43,843 nt of DNA from an uncultured Oscillospiraceae bacterium (GCA_910577915.1 CAJTOM010000012.1:1-43843); one strand, 5' to 3'. Shown: positions 1 through 8,812, counted from the stretch's first letter. Numbers and translations: made by a program. Notes: generated by a model not told the origin, from the sequence alone.

Positions 1-1
1 C

Positions 2-655
2 TACCTGCTGGACGGCGCGCCCGCCTATACCGGTGAGATCACCCCCGCCGCCGGGGAGACCGGGACCATCCGTCTCTCCACCACCACCTCCGTCAACGAC
101 TCCGGCCTGCTGAACCATCTGCTGCCAGTGTTTGAGGAGCGGTACGGCTACACCGTGGAGGTGCAGTCCGCCGGCACCGGCAAGGCCATCGCCGCCGCCA
201 AGTACGGCAACGCCGATCTGATCCTGGTCCACGCCAAAAGCCAGGAGGAGGCCTTCGTGGAGGAGGGCTTCTCCTATGTGCTGCCCGGCTTTGAGAGCGA
301 GCGCCTATCCTTCCTGTACAACTATTTCGTCCTCTGCGGCCCCTCCGACGATCCCGCCGGCGTGAGGGACAGCGCCAGCGTTCTGGACGCCTTCGCCGCC
401 ATCGCCGGGGGCAAATACCCCTTCATCTCCCGCGGCGACGGCTCCGGCACCCACACCAAAGAGCTCTCCCTGTGGCCGGAGGAGCTGGGCATCACCGCCG
501 AGGCGGAGAGCTTCGCGGATTACACGGACTGGTACGCCTCCGCCAACGCCGGCATGGGGGCCTGCCTGGTGATGGCGGAGGAGTCCCGCGGCTATATCCT
601 CACCGACAAGGCGACCTTCCTGACCTTCCAGGCAAACGGCGGTATCATCCAGTAA
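2..655 (+). CDS. tupA: Tungstate ABC transporter substrate-binding protein TupA (5'-partial, C-terminally short)
   Basis: The open frame runs in from the left edge (frame starting at base 2) and ends with TAA at 653-655, giving 217 visible residues. The stretch STTTSVNDSGLL followed by a helix-like segment, the central GDGSGTHTKE motif and the later AGMGACLVMAEE segment are typical of the extracytoplasmic tungstate/molybdate-binding TupA family, which delivers the oxyanion to TupB/TupC at the outer membrane face. The signal peptide lies outside the window. The protein stops right after the LTDKATFLTFQ region; TupA proteins normally continue for roughly 60-70 residues carrying the VEGD/NPY-type segment and the last helix, and only about 60 bp separate this stop from tupB, so that part is not present in another frame. 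Either the allele is truncated or this is a divergent short form. Family assignment is firm; function is uncertain. Confidence 0.85.
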   Translation, partial: YLLDGAPAYTGEITPAAGETGTIRLSTTTSVNDSGLLNHLLPVFEERYGYTVEVQSAGTGKAIAAAKYGNADLILVHAKSQEEAFVEEGFSYVLPGFESERLSFLYNYFVLCGPSDDPAGVRDSASVLDAFAAIAGGKYPFISRGDGSGTHTKELSLWPEELGITAEAESFADYTDWYASANAGMGACLVMAEESRGYILTDKATFLTFQANGGIIQ

Positions 656-716
656 CATCATGACGGCACGCCGCCGAGGATGCGCCCCGGCGGCGTCTGC
701 GCAGGGAGGGTTGCCC

Positions 717-1403
717 ATGCAGACAGCGCTTCAAAGAGCCGTGGACCTGATTCTCACCGGAGACCGGGAGCTGGTCAGCATCCTGCTGACGACGGCCCGG
801 GTCAGCCTCTCCAGCTCTCTCATCGCCCTTCTGCTGGGGGTCCCCCTGGGTCTCTGGCTGGGCTCCTGCCGGTTTGGGGGCAGGCGGGCGCTGGTGATCC
901 TCAACCGCACCCTGATGGGGACGCCGCCCGTGGTCTGCGGCCTGTTCCTATATCTGCTGTTCTCCGGTGCAGGACCCCTGGGGGGGATGAAGCTGCTGTT
1001 CACCGTGGAGATCATGGTCCTGGCCCAGGTACTGCTCATCACCCCTCTGGTGGTGGGTCATCTGGAGACCTGCGCCGCCGAGGTCGCCCCCGCTGTGCGG
1101 GAGACCGCCCTCGGCCTGGGGCTGGGGCGGTGGAGGACCCTCCTTTTGCTGGCCAACGAGTGCGTCTACCCCATCTTCTCCGCCTACCTGCTGGCCTTCT
1201 CCCGGGCCATCGCGGAGGTTGGGGCGGTGTCCATGGTGGGCGGCGCCATCGCCTGGAAGACGAACGTGATGACCACCGCCATCATGCAGTATACCAACCG
1301 CGGAAATTTCACCCTGGGCATCGCCCTGGGCCTGGTTCTGATGGCGGCATCCCTGCTGGTGAATCTCTGTGTATCCCTGCTGCAAAGGGGGCTGAGCCGG
1401 TGA
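717..1403 (+). CDS. tupB: Tungstate ABC transporter permease TupB
   Basis: A 228-residue, very hydrophobic integral membrane protein of the ModB/TupB permease family, which forms the channel for tungstate import. Several transmembrane segments can be seen (for example around residues 19-40, 58-80, 90-110, 148-170 and 195-222), and the cytoplasmic coupling loop has the family pattern EVAPAVRETALGLGLGRW (about residues 121-138). The ATG at 717 is preferred because GGGAGGG lies a few bases upstream; a longer frame from 660 adds a low-complexity Arg/Ala-rich stretch without a ribosome-binding site. It follows tupA by 61 bp and overlaps tupC by 4 bp (GTGA), so the three are one operon. Confidence 0.9.
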   Translation: MQTALQRAVDLILTGDRELVSILLTTARVSLSSSLIALLLGVPLGLWLGSCRFGGRRALVILNRTLMGTPPVVCGLFLYLLFSGAGPLGGMKLLFTVEIMVLAQVLLITPLVVGHLETCAAEVAPAVRETALGLGLGRWRTLLLLANECVYPIFSAYLLAFSRAIAEVGAVSMVGGAIAWKTNVMTTAIMQYTNRGNFTLGIALGLVLMAASLLVNLCVSLLQRGLSR

Positions 1404-2077
1404 ACATCCTCCCATTTACCAAAACCTACGGCGGCCGCACTGTGCTGCGCTTCCCCGGCGCGGCCCTGGAGCCAGGGCGCGTGTACGCCGTCATCGGAGC
1501 CAACGGCAGCGGAAAGTCCACCCTCGCCAGGGTGGCCGCCGGGGCCGTCCCCGCAGACCAAAACTCTCGGATCCTGGACAGACCGGTCAAGCTGGGATAT
1601 ATGCCCCAGAGGAGCCACCCCTTCCGCATGTCCACCCGTGCCAATATCCTCCTCCCCGGCGGGGAGCCGGAGCGGGCGGACATGCTCATGGAGGCCCTGG
1701 GCCTCACGGCCCTCGCCCGCCGGCGGGCGAGGGGGCTCTCCGGCGGCGAGACCGCGCGGATGGCTCTGGCGAGGGTGCTGATGCGGCCCTGGGAGCTGCT
1801 GATCCTGGATGAGCCCACCGCCTCCATGGACATGGAATCTGCCATGCTGGCGGAGCATCTGCTGACACAATACCGCGAGGAGACAAACTGCGCCATACTG
1901 CTCATCACCCACGACCTCCCGCAGGCGCGGCGCTTAGCGGAGGCGGCCCTGTTCCTCCACAGCGGCCAGCTCTGGGAGTTTGGACCGGCGGAGGCAGTCC
2001 TTCACAGGCCCAAAAAAGCGGAGACCCGCCGGTTCCTAACCTTCTACGGCGGAGAAAACAGCGCGGCAAGGGAGTAA
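1400..2077 (+). CDS. tupC: Tungstate ABC transporter ATP-binding protein TupC
   Basis: The ATPase of the TupABC importer, 225 residues from a GTG start that overlaps the tupB stop (GTGA), implying translational coupling. The Walker A motif GANGSGKST is at residues 33-41, the ABC signature LSGGE in the middle, followed by Walker B LLILDEPTAS and the switch histidine in LLITHDL. The length matches stand-alone oxyanion ATPases that lack a C-terminal regulatory (MOP) domain. AAAGGGGG upstream serves as ribosome-binding site. The end of the gene runs into a stem-loop terminator. The specificity (tungstate rather than molybdate) rests on the TupA/TupB neighbours, not on TupC itself. Confidence 0.9.
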   Translation: MNILPFTKTYGGRTVLRFPGAALEPGRVYAVIGANGSGKSTLARVAAGAVPADQNSRILDRPVKLGYMPQRSHPFRMSTRANILLPGGEPERADMLMEALGLTALARRRARGLSGGETARMALARVLMRPWELLILDEPTASMDMESAMLAEHLLTQYREETNCAILLITHDLPQARRLAEAALFLHSGQLWEFGPAEAVLHRPKKAETRRFLTFYGGENSAARE

Positions 2078-2103
2078 CCCATCTCCCCTGCCGCGCTCTT
2101 TTC
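2060..2103 (+). terminator. Rho-independent terminator of tupABC, probably bidirectional
   Basis: A 14-base stem (2060-2073 against 2084-2097, one mismatch) overlaps the tupC stop codon and is followed by CTTTTC. On the minus strand the same stem is followed by GTTTTC, so it may also end transcripts from rsgA, whose stop lies at 2145. Confidence 0.75.
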
Positions 2104-2144
2104 ATATCGTGCCATAACGCTGAGCCGCAGCGGGGGCGGCGGCC

Positions 2145-3044
2145 TCACACCGTCTTCCCCGCGCCCCGCCCGTTCCAGGCCCGCAGATCCTTCAGCTCCT
2201 GAAACAGCCGCACATAGCTCTCGTGCCGGCTCCTGGGGATCTCCCCCGCCTTCACCGCCGCCAGCACGGCGCAGCCCTTCTCCCTGGTGTGGCCGCATCC
2301 CACGAACCTGCAGCGCTCCAGATAGGGCCGGAATTCCACAAAGGACTCCGCCAAATGCTCCTTCAGCGCCAAATCCATCTCCTGGGCGTCAAAGGAGCTG
2401 AAGCCCGGCGTGTCGATGACCTCCGCCCCGCAGCTCAGGCGGTACAGCTCCACGTGGCGGGTGGTGTGCTTCCCCCGCCCCAATTTCCGGCTGACCTCGC
2501 TGACCTGGAGGGAGAAGCCGGGCTCGATGGCGTTAAGCAGGCTGGACTTTCCCACGCCGGAGTTGCCAGTGAAGGCGGAGAGCTTCCCGGCGATCAGCGC
2601 CTTGAGCTCCTCCACCCCCTCCCCCGTCTCCGCGCTGGTGCGGACCACCGGGAAGCCGGCCCGGCGGTAGACGGCGGCCAGCTCCTCGCCGGGGGATATA
2701 TCGCACTTGTTCACGCACACCGCCACATCGCAGCCCTTCAGCGCCGCCAGTGCCGACACCCGGTCGATGAGGAAGGGGTCTGTCACAGGGATGGCCTGGG
2801 AGGCCACCACCACCAACTGGTCCACGTTGGCCACGGCGGGCCGGTCAAAGACGGTGCGCCGTGGTTCTATCTCCCAGACCATGCCCTCCCCCGGCCCCGT
2901 CTCCCGGACCTCCACCCAGTCCCCCACCAGAGGACTGCGGCCCTCCTGGCGGAATTTTCCCCGGGCCCGGCAGGTGACGGCGCCGGCCTCCGTGTCCACA
3001 TAGTAGAAGCCGCTCAGGGCCTTGCGTATTCTGCCCCTACTCAC
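2145..3044 (-). CDS. rsgA: Ribosome small-subunit-dependent GTPase RsgA
   Basis: A 299-residue circularly permuted GTPase that checks late 30S subunit maturation. In order it has an N-terminal OB fold, then G4 (NKCD), G1 (GNSGVGKSS) and G3 (DTPGF) in the permuted order, and a C-terminal zinc-binding segment with CRFVGCGH and a following cysteine. The GTG start at 3044 sits inside the last codons of the upstream kinase gene (8-bp overlap) and gives the usual N-terminus and length; a longer frame to 3200 is just antisense-like extension through the kinase gene. In many Firmicutes rpe and thiN follow rsgA; here the tup operon faces it instead. It is the last gene of the long minus-strand run. 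Confidence 0.93.
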   Translation of the reverse strand: MSRGRIRKALSGFYYVDTEAGAVTCRARGKFRQEGRSPLVGDWVEVRETGPGEGMVWEIEPRRTVFDRPAVANVDQLVVVASQAIPVTDPFLIDRVSALAALKGCDVAVCVNKCDISPGEELAAVYRRAGFPVVRTSAETGEGVEELKALIAGKLSAFTGNSGVGKSSLLNAIEPGFSLQVSEVSRKLGRGKHTTRHVELYRLSCGAEVIDTPGFSSFDAQEMDLALKEHLAESFVEFRPYLERCRFVGCGHTREKGCAVLAAVKAGEIPRSRHESYVRLFQELKDLRAWNGRGAGKTV

Positions 3045-4998
3045 TGAACGTAAACACCTCGTCCCTCCACAGCTGGCCGTCGGCGTAGACGCGCAGCTGG
3101 TAGTCCCCCGCAGGCCGCTCGGCGGCCCGCTCCAGAAGTCCGTAGTCGCCGGGGACCAGGTCGTCGAAGATAGCCGTGTCGTCCAGATAGATCTCCACAT
3201 GAACCTCCTCGGGGCTGTAGGGCACGTTGAAGGAGATGGTCTTGATCACCAGCGCCTGGCCGTCGCTGTAGGTGAAGACGATGGTGCTGCCCTCCTCCAC
3301 GGATTCGCCCACCTCCACGCTCTGGGTGAGCACCTGCCCGGCGGGAGCGGAGCCCTCCACCTCCTGGAACTCAGCCGTCAGGTTCAGCTGTGTCATCTGG
3401 TTCTGGACCCACTCCATGCTCTGGCCCACGCAGGCCACCATGGTGGAGTACTTGATCTCCGGCCCCTTGCTGACATACAGGGTGACTGTATCCCCCTCCT
3501 TCAGGATGGTGCCGGCGGCGGGCTCGGTGCGGATGACATACCCGGCGTCAATCTCGTCGTGATACTCCTGCTCCGGGGCCTCCACCACGTTCAGGCGCAG
3601 CTCGCTGAGCCCCTTGGTCTGCTCCAGCAGCAGCTTGGCGCTTCGGGCCTCCTGGTCCACCAGATTGAGCATCTCCCCCGACCGGGTCCCCAGGCTCAGG
3701 GTCACGGTGATGGGGATGAGGGCGTTGTTGGAGGACTTCTTCTTCCGGTCCGCCTCCGGATCCTGGCGGATGATCTGGCCCTCGGCGAACGTAGTGCTGT
3801 ACTCGTGCTTGCTGCCCTCCACGATCTCGAAGACGCCCTCCACCTCCGGCAGCGCCCTGGCCTCGTCGGCGGTCAGGCCGGTGAGATCCGGCACCGTGTA
3901 CTCCGGGATCACCGGCGTGGCGAAGCTGTCCATGATCCCCTGGTAGAGCCGGGTGACCCCGAAGTAGCCCACCGCCGCCACCACCAATATCAGCAGCAGC
4001 GTCTTCCACCAGCCGCCCCTGGGGCGGTCGTCCTCGTCCTCGTCGTCTGCCGGCGCAGGCGTATAGTGCTGCTGTTTCGTACGCGTCACCCCCATGTTGG
4101 GAAGATATTGGGTGGGCTCGTCCTCGCCTCCCCGCTCCCGCCGCAGATCGTCGGCGGAGTAGTCAAAGCTGATGGACGGGTCCTTCCGGAAGGACTCCAG
4201 ATCGGCCAGCATCTCGTCCGCCGTGGAGTAGCGCATGTTGCGGTCCGTGGCCATGGCCTTCATGCAGATCTGCTCCAGGGCCTCCGGGATGTCGGGATTG
4301 AGCTCCCTGGGATTCAGGGGCACGGCGTTCAGGTGCTGGATGGCCACCGCCATGGGGTTGTCCCCCTCAAAGGGCAGGCGGCTGGTGAGCATCTCGTAGA
4401 GCACCACGCCGGCCGAGTAGATGTCGCTGCGGTTGTCGGTGTAGTCCCCCTTGGCCTGCTCGGGGGAGATATAGTGGACGGAGCCGATGGCCTCGTTGGA
4501 GGGGTTGGCCCCGTTGGAGAGGCACGCGATGCCGAAGTCCGTGACCTTCACCGTCCCGTCCCGGAGCACCATGATGTTCTGAGGCTTGATGTCCCGGTGG
4601 ATGATGCCCCGGCTGTGGGCGTGGCTGAGGCCCTTCATAATCTGGGTGATAAAGTGCAGGGCCTCCGGCCAGTTGAGCCGGCCCCGCCGCTCCATATACT
4701 GTTTGAGGGTGATGCCGTCGATGAGCTCCATGACGATATAGTCCATATCGCCCCCCCGGCTCACATCGTAGACGGCCATGATGTTGGGGTGGGAGAGCAT
4801 GGCGACGGCCTGGGACTCGTCGTGGAACCGCCGGCGGAACTCTGCGTCCTCGCTCAGATCCCTCTTGAGCATCTTGATGGCGACCAGACGGTTGAGCCGG
4901 TGGCACTTTGCCTTGAACACCACCGCCATGCCCCCGGAGCCGATGGCCTCCAGGATCTCGTAGCGGTTGTCCAGCATCTTTCCTATGTATCGTTCCAT
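3037..4998 (-). CDS. prkC: Ser/Thr protein kinase with PASTA repeats (PrkC/PknB/Stk1 type)
   Basis: A 653-residue membrane kinase that senses cell-wall fragments and phosphorylates cytoplasmic targets. The N-terminal kinase domain (about residues 8-270) has the glycine loop GSGGMA, catalytic lysine in VAIK (about 42), HRDIKPQN (Asp about 136) and DFG (about 155). An acidic linker leads to one transmembrane helix at about 330-352, then three extracellular PASTA repeats (about 365-570) and an extra C-terminal beta-rich domain of about 70 residues ending in VFTFSE. The ATG at 4998 is chosen over a TTG at 5004 because AAAGGA is correctly spaced from it. The cognate PP2C phosphatase gene is immediately upstream, and rsgA, a known kind of target of such kinases in other Firmicutes, overlaps its 3' end. 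Confidence 0.93.
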   Translation of the reverse strand: MERYIGKMLDNRYEILEAIGSGGMAVVFKAKCHRLNRLVAIKMLKRDLSEDAEFRRRFHDESQAVAMLSHPNIMAVYDVSRGGDMDYIVMELIDGITLKQYMERRGRLNWPEALHFITQIMKGLSHAHSRGIIHRDIKPQNIMVLRDGTVKVTDFGIACLSNGANPSNEAIGSVHYISPEQAKGDYTDNRSDIYSAGVVLYEMLTSRLPFEGDNPMAVAIQHLNAVPLNPRELNPDIPEALEQICMKAMATDRNMRYSTADEMLADLESFRKDPSISFDYSADDLRRERGGEDEPTQYLPNMGVTRTKQQHYTPAPADDEDEDDRPRGGWWKTLLLILVVAAVGYFGVTRLYQGIMDSFATPVIPEYTVPDLTGLTADEARALPEVEGVFEIVEGSKHEYSTTFAEGQIIRQDPEADRKKKSSNNALIPITVTLSLGTRSGEMLNLVDQEARSAKLLLEQTKGLSELRLNVVEAPEQEYHDEIDAGYVIRTEPAAGTILKEGDTVTLYVSKGPEIKYSTMVACVGQSMEWVQNQMTQLNLTAEFQEVEGSAPAGQVLTQSVEVGESVEEGSTIVFTYSDGQALVIKTISFNVPYSPEEVHVEIYLDDTAIFDDLVPGDYGLLERAAERPAGDYQLRVYADGQLWRDEVFTFSE

Positions 4999-5023
4999 AG
5001 TCAAGCATCCTTTCCTTCCCGGC

Positions 5024-5764
5024 TCACTGCTGCCGCAGCAGCACAGCGGTCACGTTGTCCGGGGCGCCCCGGCTCCTGGCCAGCTCCAGCAGCCGCTCCA
5101 GGCACGCGCCGCCGTCCCCCGCCTCCAGCACCGCCGCCGCCATTTCCTGGTCCGTGGCCGTCTCAATGAGCCCGTCGGTGCACAAAAGCAGGCAGTCCCC
5201 CGCCTCCAGCACCGCCTCGTAGCTGTCGCTGGGGGCCTCCGGGTCCGGTCCCAGGGCCCGGGTGATGAGGTTGCGGCCGGGGTAGGTCCGGGCCTCCTCC
5301 GCCGTGATGTCCCCCCGGTCCACCAGCCGCTCCACCAGGGAGTGGTCTTTGGTGATCCGGGCGATGTCCCCGCCGCTGCGGATGAGGTAGGCCCGGCTGT
5401 CCCCCACGTTATTGAGCAGGGCCCGCCCATCCCGGACCAGGGCGGAGACCAGGGTGGTGCCCATGCCCCGCATGCTGCCCTCGCAGGAGCGCTCGTAGAC
5501 GGCGGCGTTGGCCGCGGCCACGGCGGACTCTGCCACCTGCTTCGCGCCCTCCAAATCCATCTCTGGGGACAGCTTGTCCAGGCAGACAGACATAAACGTC
5601 TCCACCGCCAGCTCGCTGGCCAGCTTCCCGCCGCCGGGCCCGCCCATGCCGTCGCAGACCACGCAGACGGTGAACCCGCACGTCCCGCCGTCCTGGACGG
5701 CGTAGGCGTCCTGATTCTCCCGCCGGACGAGCCCGATGTCTGTCACGCCCCATATGTTTATCAT
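5024..5764 (-). CDS. prpC: PP2C-family Ser/Thr phosphatase (PrpC/Stp)
   Basis: A 246-residue metal-dependent protein phosphatase that reverses phosphorylation by the neighbouring PASTA kinase. It begins with the family pattern TDIGLVRRENQDAY, then DGMGG (metal-binding Asp), NVGDSRAYL, LLLCTDGL and the C-terminal PDNVTAVL, all conserved PP2C motifs with metal-ligand aspartates. Length is normal for bacterial single-domain PP2C. The ATG overlaps the rlmN stop (ATGA), and the kinase starts 25 bp after its stop, the usual rlmN-prpC-prkC order in Firmicutes. Confidence 0.94.
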   Translation of the reverse strand: MINIWGVTDIGLVRRENQDAYAVQDGGTCGFTVCVVCDGMGGPGGGKLASELAVETFMSVCLDKLSPEMDLEGAKQVAESAVAAANAAVYERSCEGSMRGMGTTLVSALVRDGRALLNNVGDSRAYLIRSGGDIARITKDHSLVERLVDRGDITAEEARTYPGRNLITRALGPDPEAPSDSYEAVLEAGDCLLLCTDGLIETATDQEMAAAVLEAGDGGACLERLLELARSRGAPDNVTAVLLRQQ

Positions 5765-6798
5765 GTTTGTTCTCCTCCGTTTTCCATGGCCTTGCGCCGC
5801 AGCTGGCCGCAGCTGGCGTCGATGTCTCCCCCCAGGCTCCGCCGCACGGTGGCGGTGACGCCCCGGGACTCCAGCCGCTGCTGGAACCTCCGCGTCCGGC
5901 GGCTGGGCTTCAGGGGGGACTCCGCCACGTCGTTGAGGGGGATGAGGTTCACGTGCCCCGGCATTCCCCGCAGCTTCTGGGCAATCAGGTCCGCCTGCCA
6001 GTCGGCGTCGTTGACGCCGTCGATCATGGCGTACTCAAAGCTGATACGGCGGCCCGTCCTCTTGAAGTAGTCGTGACAGGCGGCGAACAGCTCGTCCACA
6101 TCGTAGGCCCGGTTCACCGGCATGATCCGGCTGCGGGTCTCGCTGTCCGGCGCGTGGAGGGACACCGACAGCGTCAGCTGCAGCTCCAGCTCCGCCAAGC
6201 GCCGTATGCCGGGGATGACGCCGCAGGTGGAGAGGCTGATGTGCCGCATCCCGATGTTCAGCCCCAGCGGGTGGTTCACCAGCTCCAGAAACCGCAGCAC
6301 GCTGTCCAGGTTGTCCATGGGCTCCCCGATCCCCATGAGGACGATGTTGGACACGGGCACGCCGCTGTCGGCCTGGGTGAAGATCACCTGCTCCAATATC
6401 TCCCCCGGCGTCAGATCCCGCACCTTCCCCCCTAAAGTGGACGCGCAGAAGGCGCAGCCCATCCGGCACCCCACCTGGGTGGAGACGCACACGGTGTTGC
6501 CGTGGCGGTAGCGCATGAGCACCGTCTCGATGCAGTTGCCGTCCTGCAGCTCCCAGAGGTACTTGACCGTACCGTCCTCCCGGGAGCTCTGCCGGCGCAC
6601 CGCCCGGGGACCCTCCAGCCGGTACCGCCCGGCCAGCTTCTCCCGCAGGGCCTTGGACAGGTCGCTCATCTCGTCAAAGGAGCGCACGCCCCGGCTGAGC
6701 CAGGCGAACACCTGCTTCCCCCGGAAGGCGGGCTCCCCCATGTCCCCCAGGGCCGCCGTCAGCTCCTCCAGGGTCATGGACCGTATTGTATCCCTCAT
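5761..6798 (-). CDS. rlmN: Dual-specificity rRNA/tRNA adenine-C2 methyltransferase RlmN
   Basis: A 345-residue radical SAM enzyme that methylates C2 of A2503 in 23S rRNA and A37 of certain tRNAs. The radical SAM cluster motif CX3CX2C appears as CRMGCAFC, followed by VLMGIGEPMDN and SLHAPDSETRSRIMPVN. The methyl-carrying cysteine near the C-terminus is in DIDASCGQL. The N-terminal helical accessory domain is intact and the length is standard. Start and stop both overlap the neighbouring genes by 4 bp, as expected for an internal gene of this operon. Confidence 0.95.
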   Translation of the reverse strand: MRDTIRSMTLEELTAALGDMGEPAFRGKQVFAWLSRGVRSFDEMSDLSKALREKLAGRYRLEGPRAVRRQSSREDGTVKYLWELQDGNCIETVLMRYRHGNTVCVSTQVGCRMGCAFCASTLGGKVRDLTPGEILEQVIFTQADSGVPVSNIVLMGIGEPMDNLDSVLRFLELVNHPLGLNIGMRHISLSTCGVIPGIRRLAELELQLTLSVSLHAPDSETRSRIMPVNRAYDVDELFAACHDYFKRTGRRISFEYAMIDGVNDADWQADLIAQKLRGMPGHVNLIPLNDVAESPLKPSRRTRRFQQRLESRGVTATVRRSLGGDIDASCGQLRRKAMENGGEQT

Positions 6799-8111
6799 AG
6801 CTTCCTCATTTTACAGATGTAAAAGCCGTCGGTCCCGTGGCGCTGGGGCCACAGGGTCAGGCTGCCCTCCGTCTCCCCCGCCGGCCCCGGCAGGGTGAAG
6901 GGCTCCTTTTGAAAGGCCCTCCGCTTCTCCAAAAAGGCCGCCGTCACGCCCTCGTTCTCCTCCGGCAGCACCGTACACGTGGCGTACAGCAGGACGCCGC
7001 CGGGCCGCACATACCGGCTGGCGTTGTCCAGGATGGCCCCCTGCACCGCCGGCAGTCCCGCCAGGGCAGCCGGATCCTTATAGCGGATGTCCGGCTTCTT
7101 GCGGATGATGCCCAGCCCCGAGCAGGGCACGTCGCAGAGCACCAGGTCAAAGGCCTCCCGCCACTCCTCCCTCGTCTGCCGGCCGTCGGCCAGCTCCGCG
7201 CGGATGCAGCGCAGTCCTAGCCGCCGGGCCCCCTTCTCGATGAGGGCCAGCTTGTGGCGGTGGATATCGCAGGCCGTGATCTCGCCCTTGTCCCCCATCT
7301 CCATGGCGGCGGCGAAGGCTTTGCCCCCCGGCGCGGCGCACACGTCCAGCACCCGGTCCCCCGGCCTGGGCCCCGCCGCCAGCACCGCCGCCCTGGCGGC
7401 GGCGTCCTGGACCTGGAAGAGCCCCTCCTGAAAGGCGGGCATGGCCTCCAGATCCCCGCCGCCCCGCAGCAGCCAGCAGTCCGGCATCCACGGGTGCGCC
7501 TCCAGCGTCCCGCCGGAGACTGTTACGCGCTCCACCAGCTCCTCCCGGCCGCACCGCAGGGGGTTGCGCTGGATGGCGGTGGGGACGCTGCCGTTGTGCA
7601 GCGCCAGCAGCGCCTCCGTCTCCTCCTCCCCCAGCAGCGCCAGCAGCCGCTCCACCAGCCACCGGGGGTGGCTCCAGCGCAGGGCCAGATACGCCGCCCG
7701 GTCCTCCGCCGGGATGGCGGGCAGCCGCTCCTTCTCCCGGCTCAGCCGCCGCAGCACCGCATTGACCAGCCCCGCCGCCCGCTGGCGCCGCTTCTTTTTG
7801 ACCAGCTCCACGCTCTCGTCCACGGCGGCGCTGTCCGGCACCCGGTCCATATACAGGATCTGGCACCCCCCCAGCCGCAGCACGTCCCGGATCATGGGCT
7901 CCAGCTGGCCGAAGGGCTGGGCGCAGCAGGCGTCCAGGTAAAAATCCAGCAGCGCCCGGTTCTGCAGCACGCCGTAGGTCAGCCGGGCCGCCAGGGCGGC
8001 CTCCCGCCGGTCCAGCCCCCGGCTGGCGGTCTTCAGGCTGGCGTCCGACCAGGCGTCCAGCCGCCGGCAGGCGGTCAGCGCCTCCAGGGCGGCCTCTCTT
8101 CCGCCGCCCAT
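6795..8111 (-). CDS. rsmB: 16S rRNA (cytosine-967-C5)-methyltransferase RsmB
   Basis: A 438-residue m5C methyltransferase acting on C967 of 16S rRNA. The first about 130 residues form a NusB-like RNA-binding domain (REAALAARLTYGVLQNRALL), followed by the SAM-dependent catalytic domain with VLDVCAAPGGKA (SAM loop), CDVPCSGLGIIRKKPDI (motif IV with the conserved cysteine) and YATCTVLPEENE (motif VI with the catalytic cysteine). The start codon overlaps the upstream peptidase stop by one base and the stop overlaps rlmN by 4 bp. Confidence 0.94.
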   Translation of the reverse strand: MGGGREAALEALTACRRLDAWSDASLKTASRGLDRREAALAARLTYGVLQNRALLDFYLDACCAQPFGQLEPMIRDVLRLGGCQILYMDRVPDSAAVDESVELVKKKRRQRAAGLVNAVLRRLSREKERLPAIPAEDRAAYLALRWSHPRWLVERLLALLGEEETEALLALHNGSVPTAIQRNPLRCGREELVERVTVSGGTLEAHPWMPDCWLLRGGGDLEAMPAFQEGLFQVQDAAARAAVLAAGPRPGDRVLDVCAAPGGKAFAAAMEMGDKGEITACDIHRHKLALIEKGARRLGLRCIRAELADGRQTREEWREAFDLVLCDVPCSGLGIIRKKPDIRYKDPAALAGLPAVQGAILDNASRYVRPGGVLLYATCTVLPEENEGVTAAFLEKRRAFQKEPFTLPGPAGETEGSLTLWPQRHGTDGFYICKMRKL

Positions 8112-8812
8112 CAGCGCCTCCCTCTGTCGTTGCGCCCGGTAAAAATCAGCACATAGCGCAGCAGCTGCAGAAGGCTCATCAGCAGCGCCGCCACATACGT
8201 CAGGGCCGCGGCGGTGAGGACCTTCTTCGCCCCCCGCCGCTCCTCTCCGTCCAGCAGGCAGGTACCGTCGATGGTCCCCAAAGCCCTGGCGGAGGCGTCG
8301 AACTCCACCGGCAGGGTCACCAGCTGAAACAGGGTGGTCAGACCGAAGAGAACGATGCCTGCGGCGAACAGCGGCTGGGAGTACAGCACCATTCCCAGCA
8401 TCAGCGCCACAAAGGCGAACTTCGAGCCGAACTGGGTCACCGGGATGATGGCGGCGCGCACCCGCACCGGGCCGTAGCCCATGGCGTACTGCACCGCGTG
8501 CCCCGCCTCGTGGGCGGCCACCCCCACCGCCGCCACGGTGGCGGCATTGTACACCGGCTCGGACAGATAGATGGTGTTGTCCCTGGGGTCGTAGTGGTCC
8601 GTGAGCTTTCCCCGGCAGGGCCGGATGGCCACGTCCCCCACCCCGTGGGAGCGCAGGACCTCATAGGCCGCCTGGGCCCCGGTGATACCCCGGCGGTTTC
8701 GCTCCCGGCTGTACCGGCTGAAGCTGGAGCTCACCCGGATTTGGGCGTAAACGGACAGCAGCAGCACCGGGATCAGCAGAATCCAATAAATTGTATCATA
8801 ATAGAATGGCAT
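8111..8812 (-). CDS. Membrane zinc metallopeptidase, YugP family
   Basis: A 233-residue predicted membrane protein of the neutral zinc metallopeptidase family typified by B. subtilis YugP. It has an N-terminal transmembrane helix (about residues 6-23), a zinc-binding HEAGH motif in VGVAAHEAGHAVQYAMGY, a hydrophobic pair of helices after it (about 140-175) and a C-terminal helix. The start at 8812 (MPFYYD) has AGGAGGG seven bases upstream; an in-frame start at 8836 adds eight residues without a ribosome site. Substrate is unknown for the family. Its position between fmt and rsmB is common in Clostridia, which suggests co-expression with translation genes rather than a shared pathway. Confidence 0.88.
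   Translation of the reverse strand: MPFYYDTIYWILLIPVLLLSVYAQIRVSSSFSRYSRERNRRGITGAQAAYEVLRSHGVGDVAIRPCRGKLTDHYDPRDNTIYLSEPVYNAATVAAVGVAAHEAGHAVQYAMGYGPVRVRAAIIPVTQFGSKFAFVALMLGMVLYSQPLFAAGIVLFGLTTLFQLVTLPVEFDASARALGTIDGTCLLDGEERRGAKKVLTAAALTYVAALLMSLLQLLRYVLIFTGRNDRGRR

Noticed and set aside
680..1399. Extension of the tupC frame upstream through tupB as a fusion protein.
   Set aside because: The upstream part is an out-of-frame shadow of tupB; the GTG at 1400 gives a normal ABC ATPase.
660..1403. A longer tupB starting at 660.
   Set aside because: The added 19 residues are Arg/Ala-rich and lack a ribosome-binding site, while the ATG at 717 has one and gives a normal permease start.
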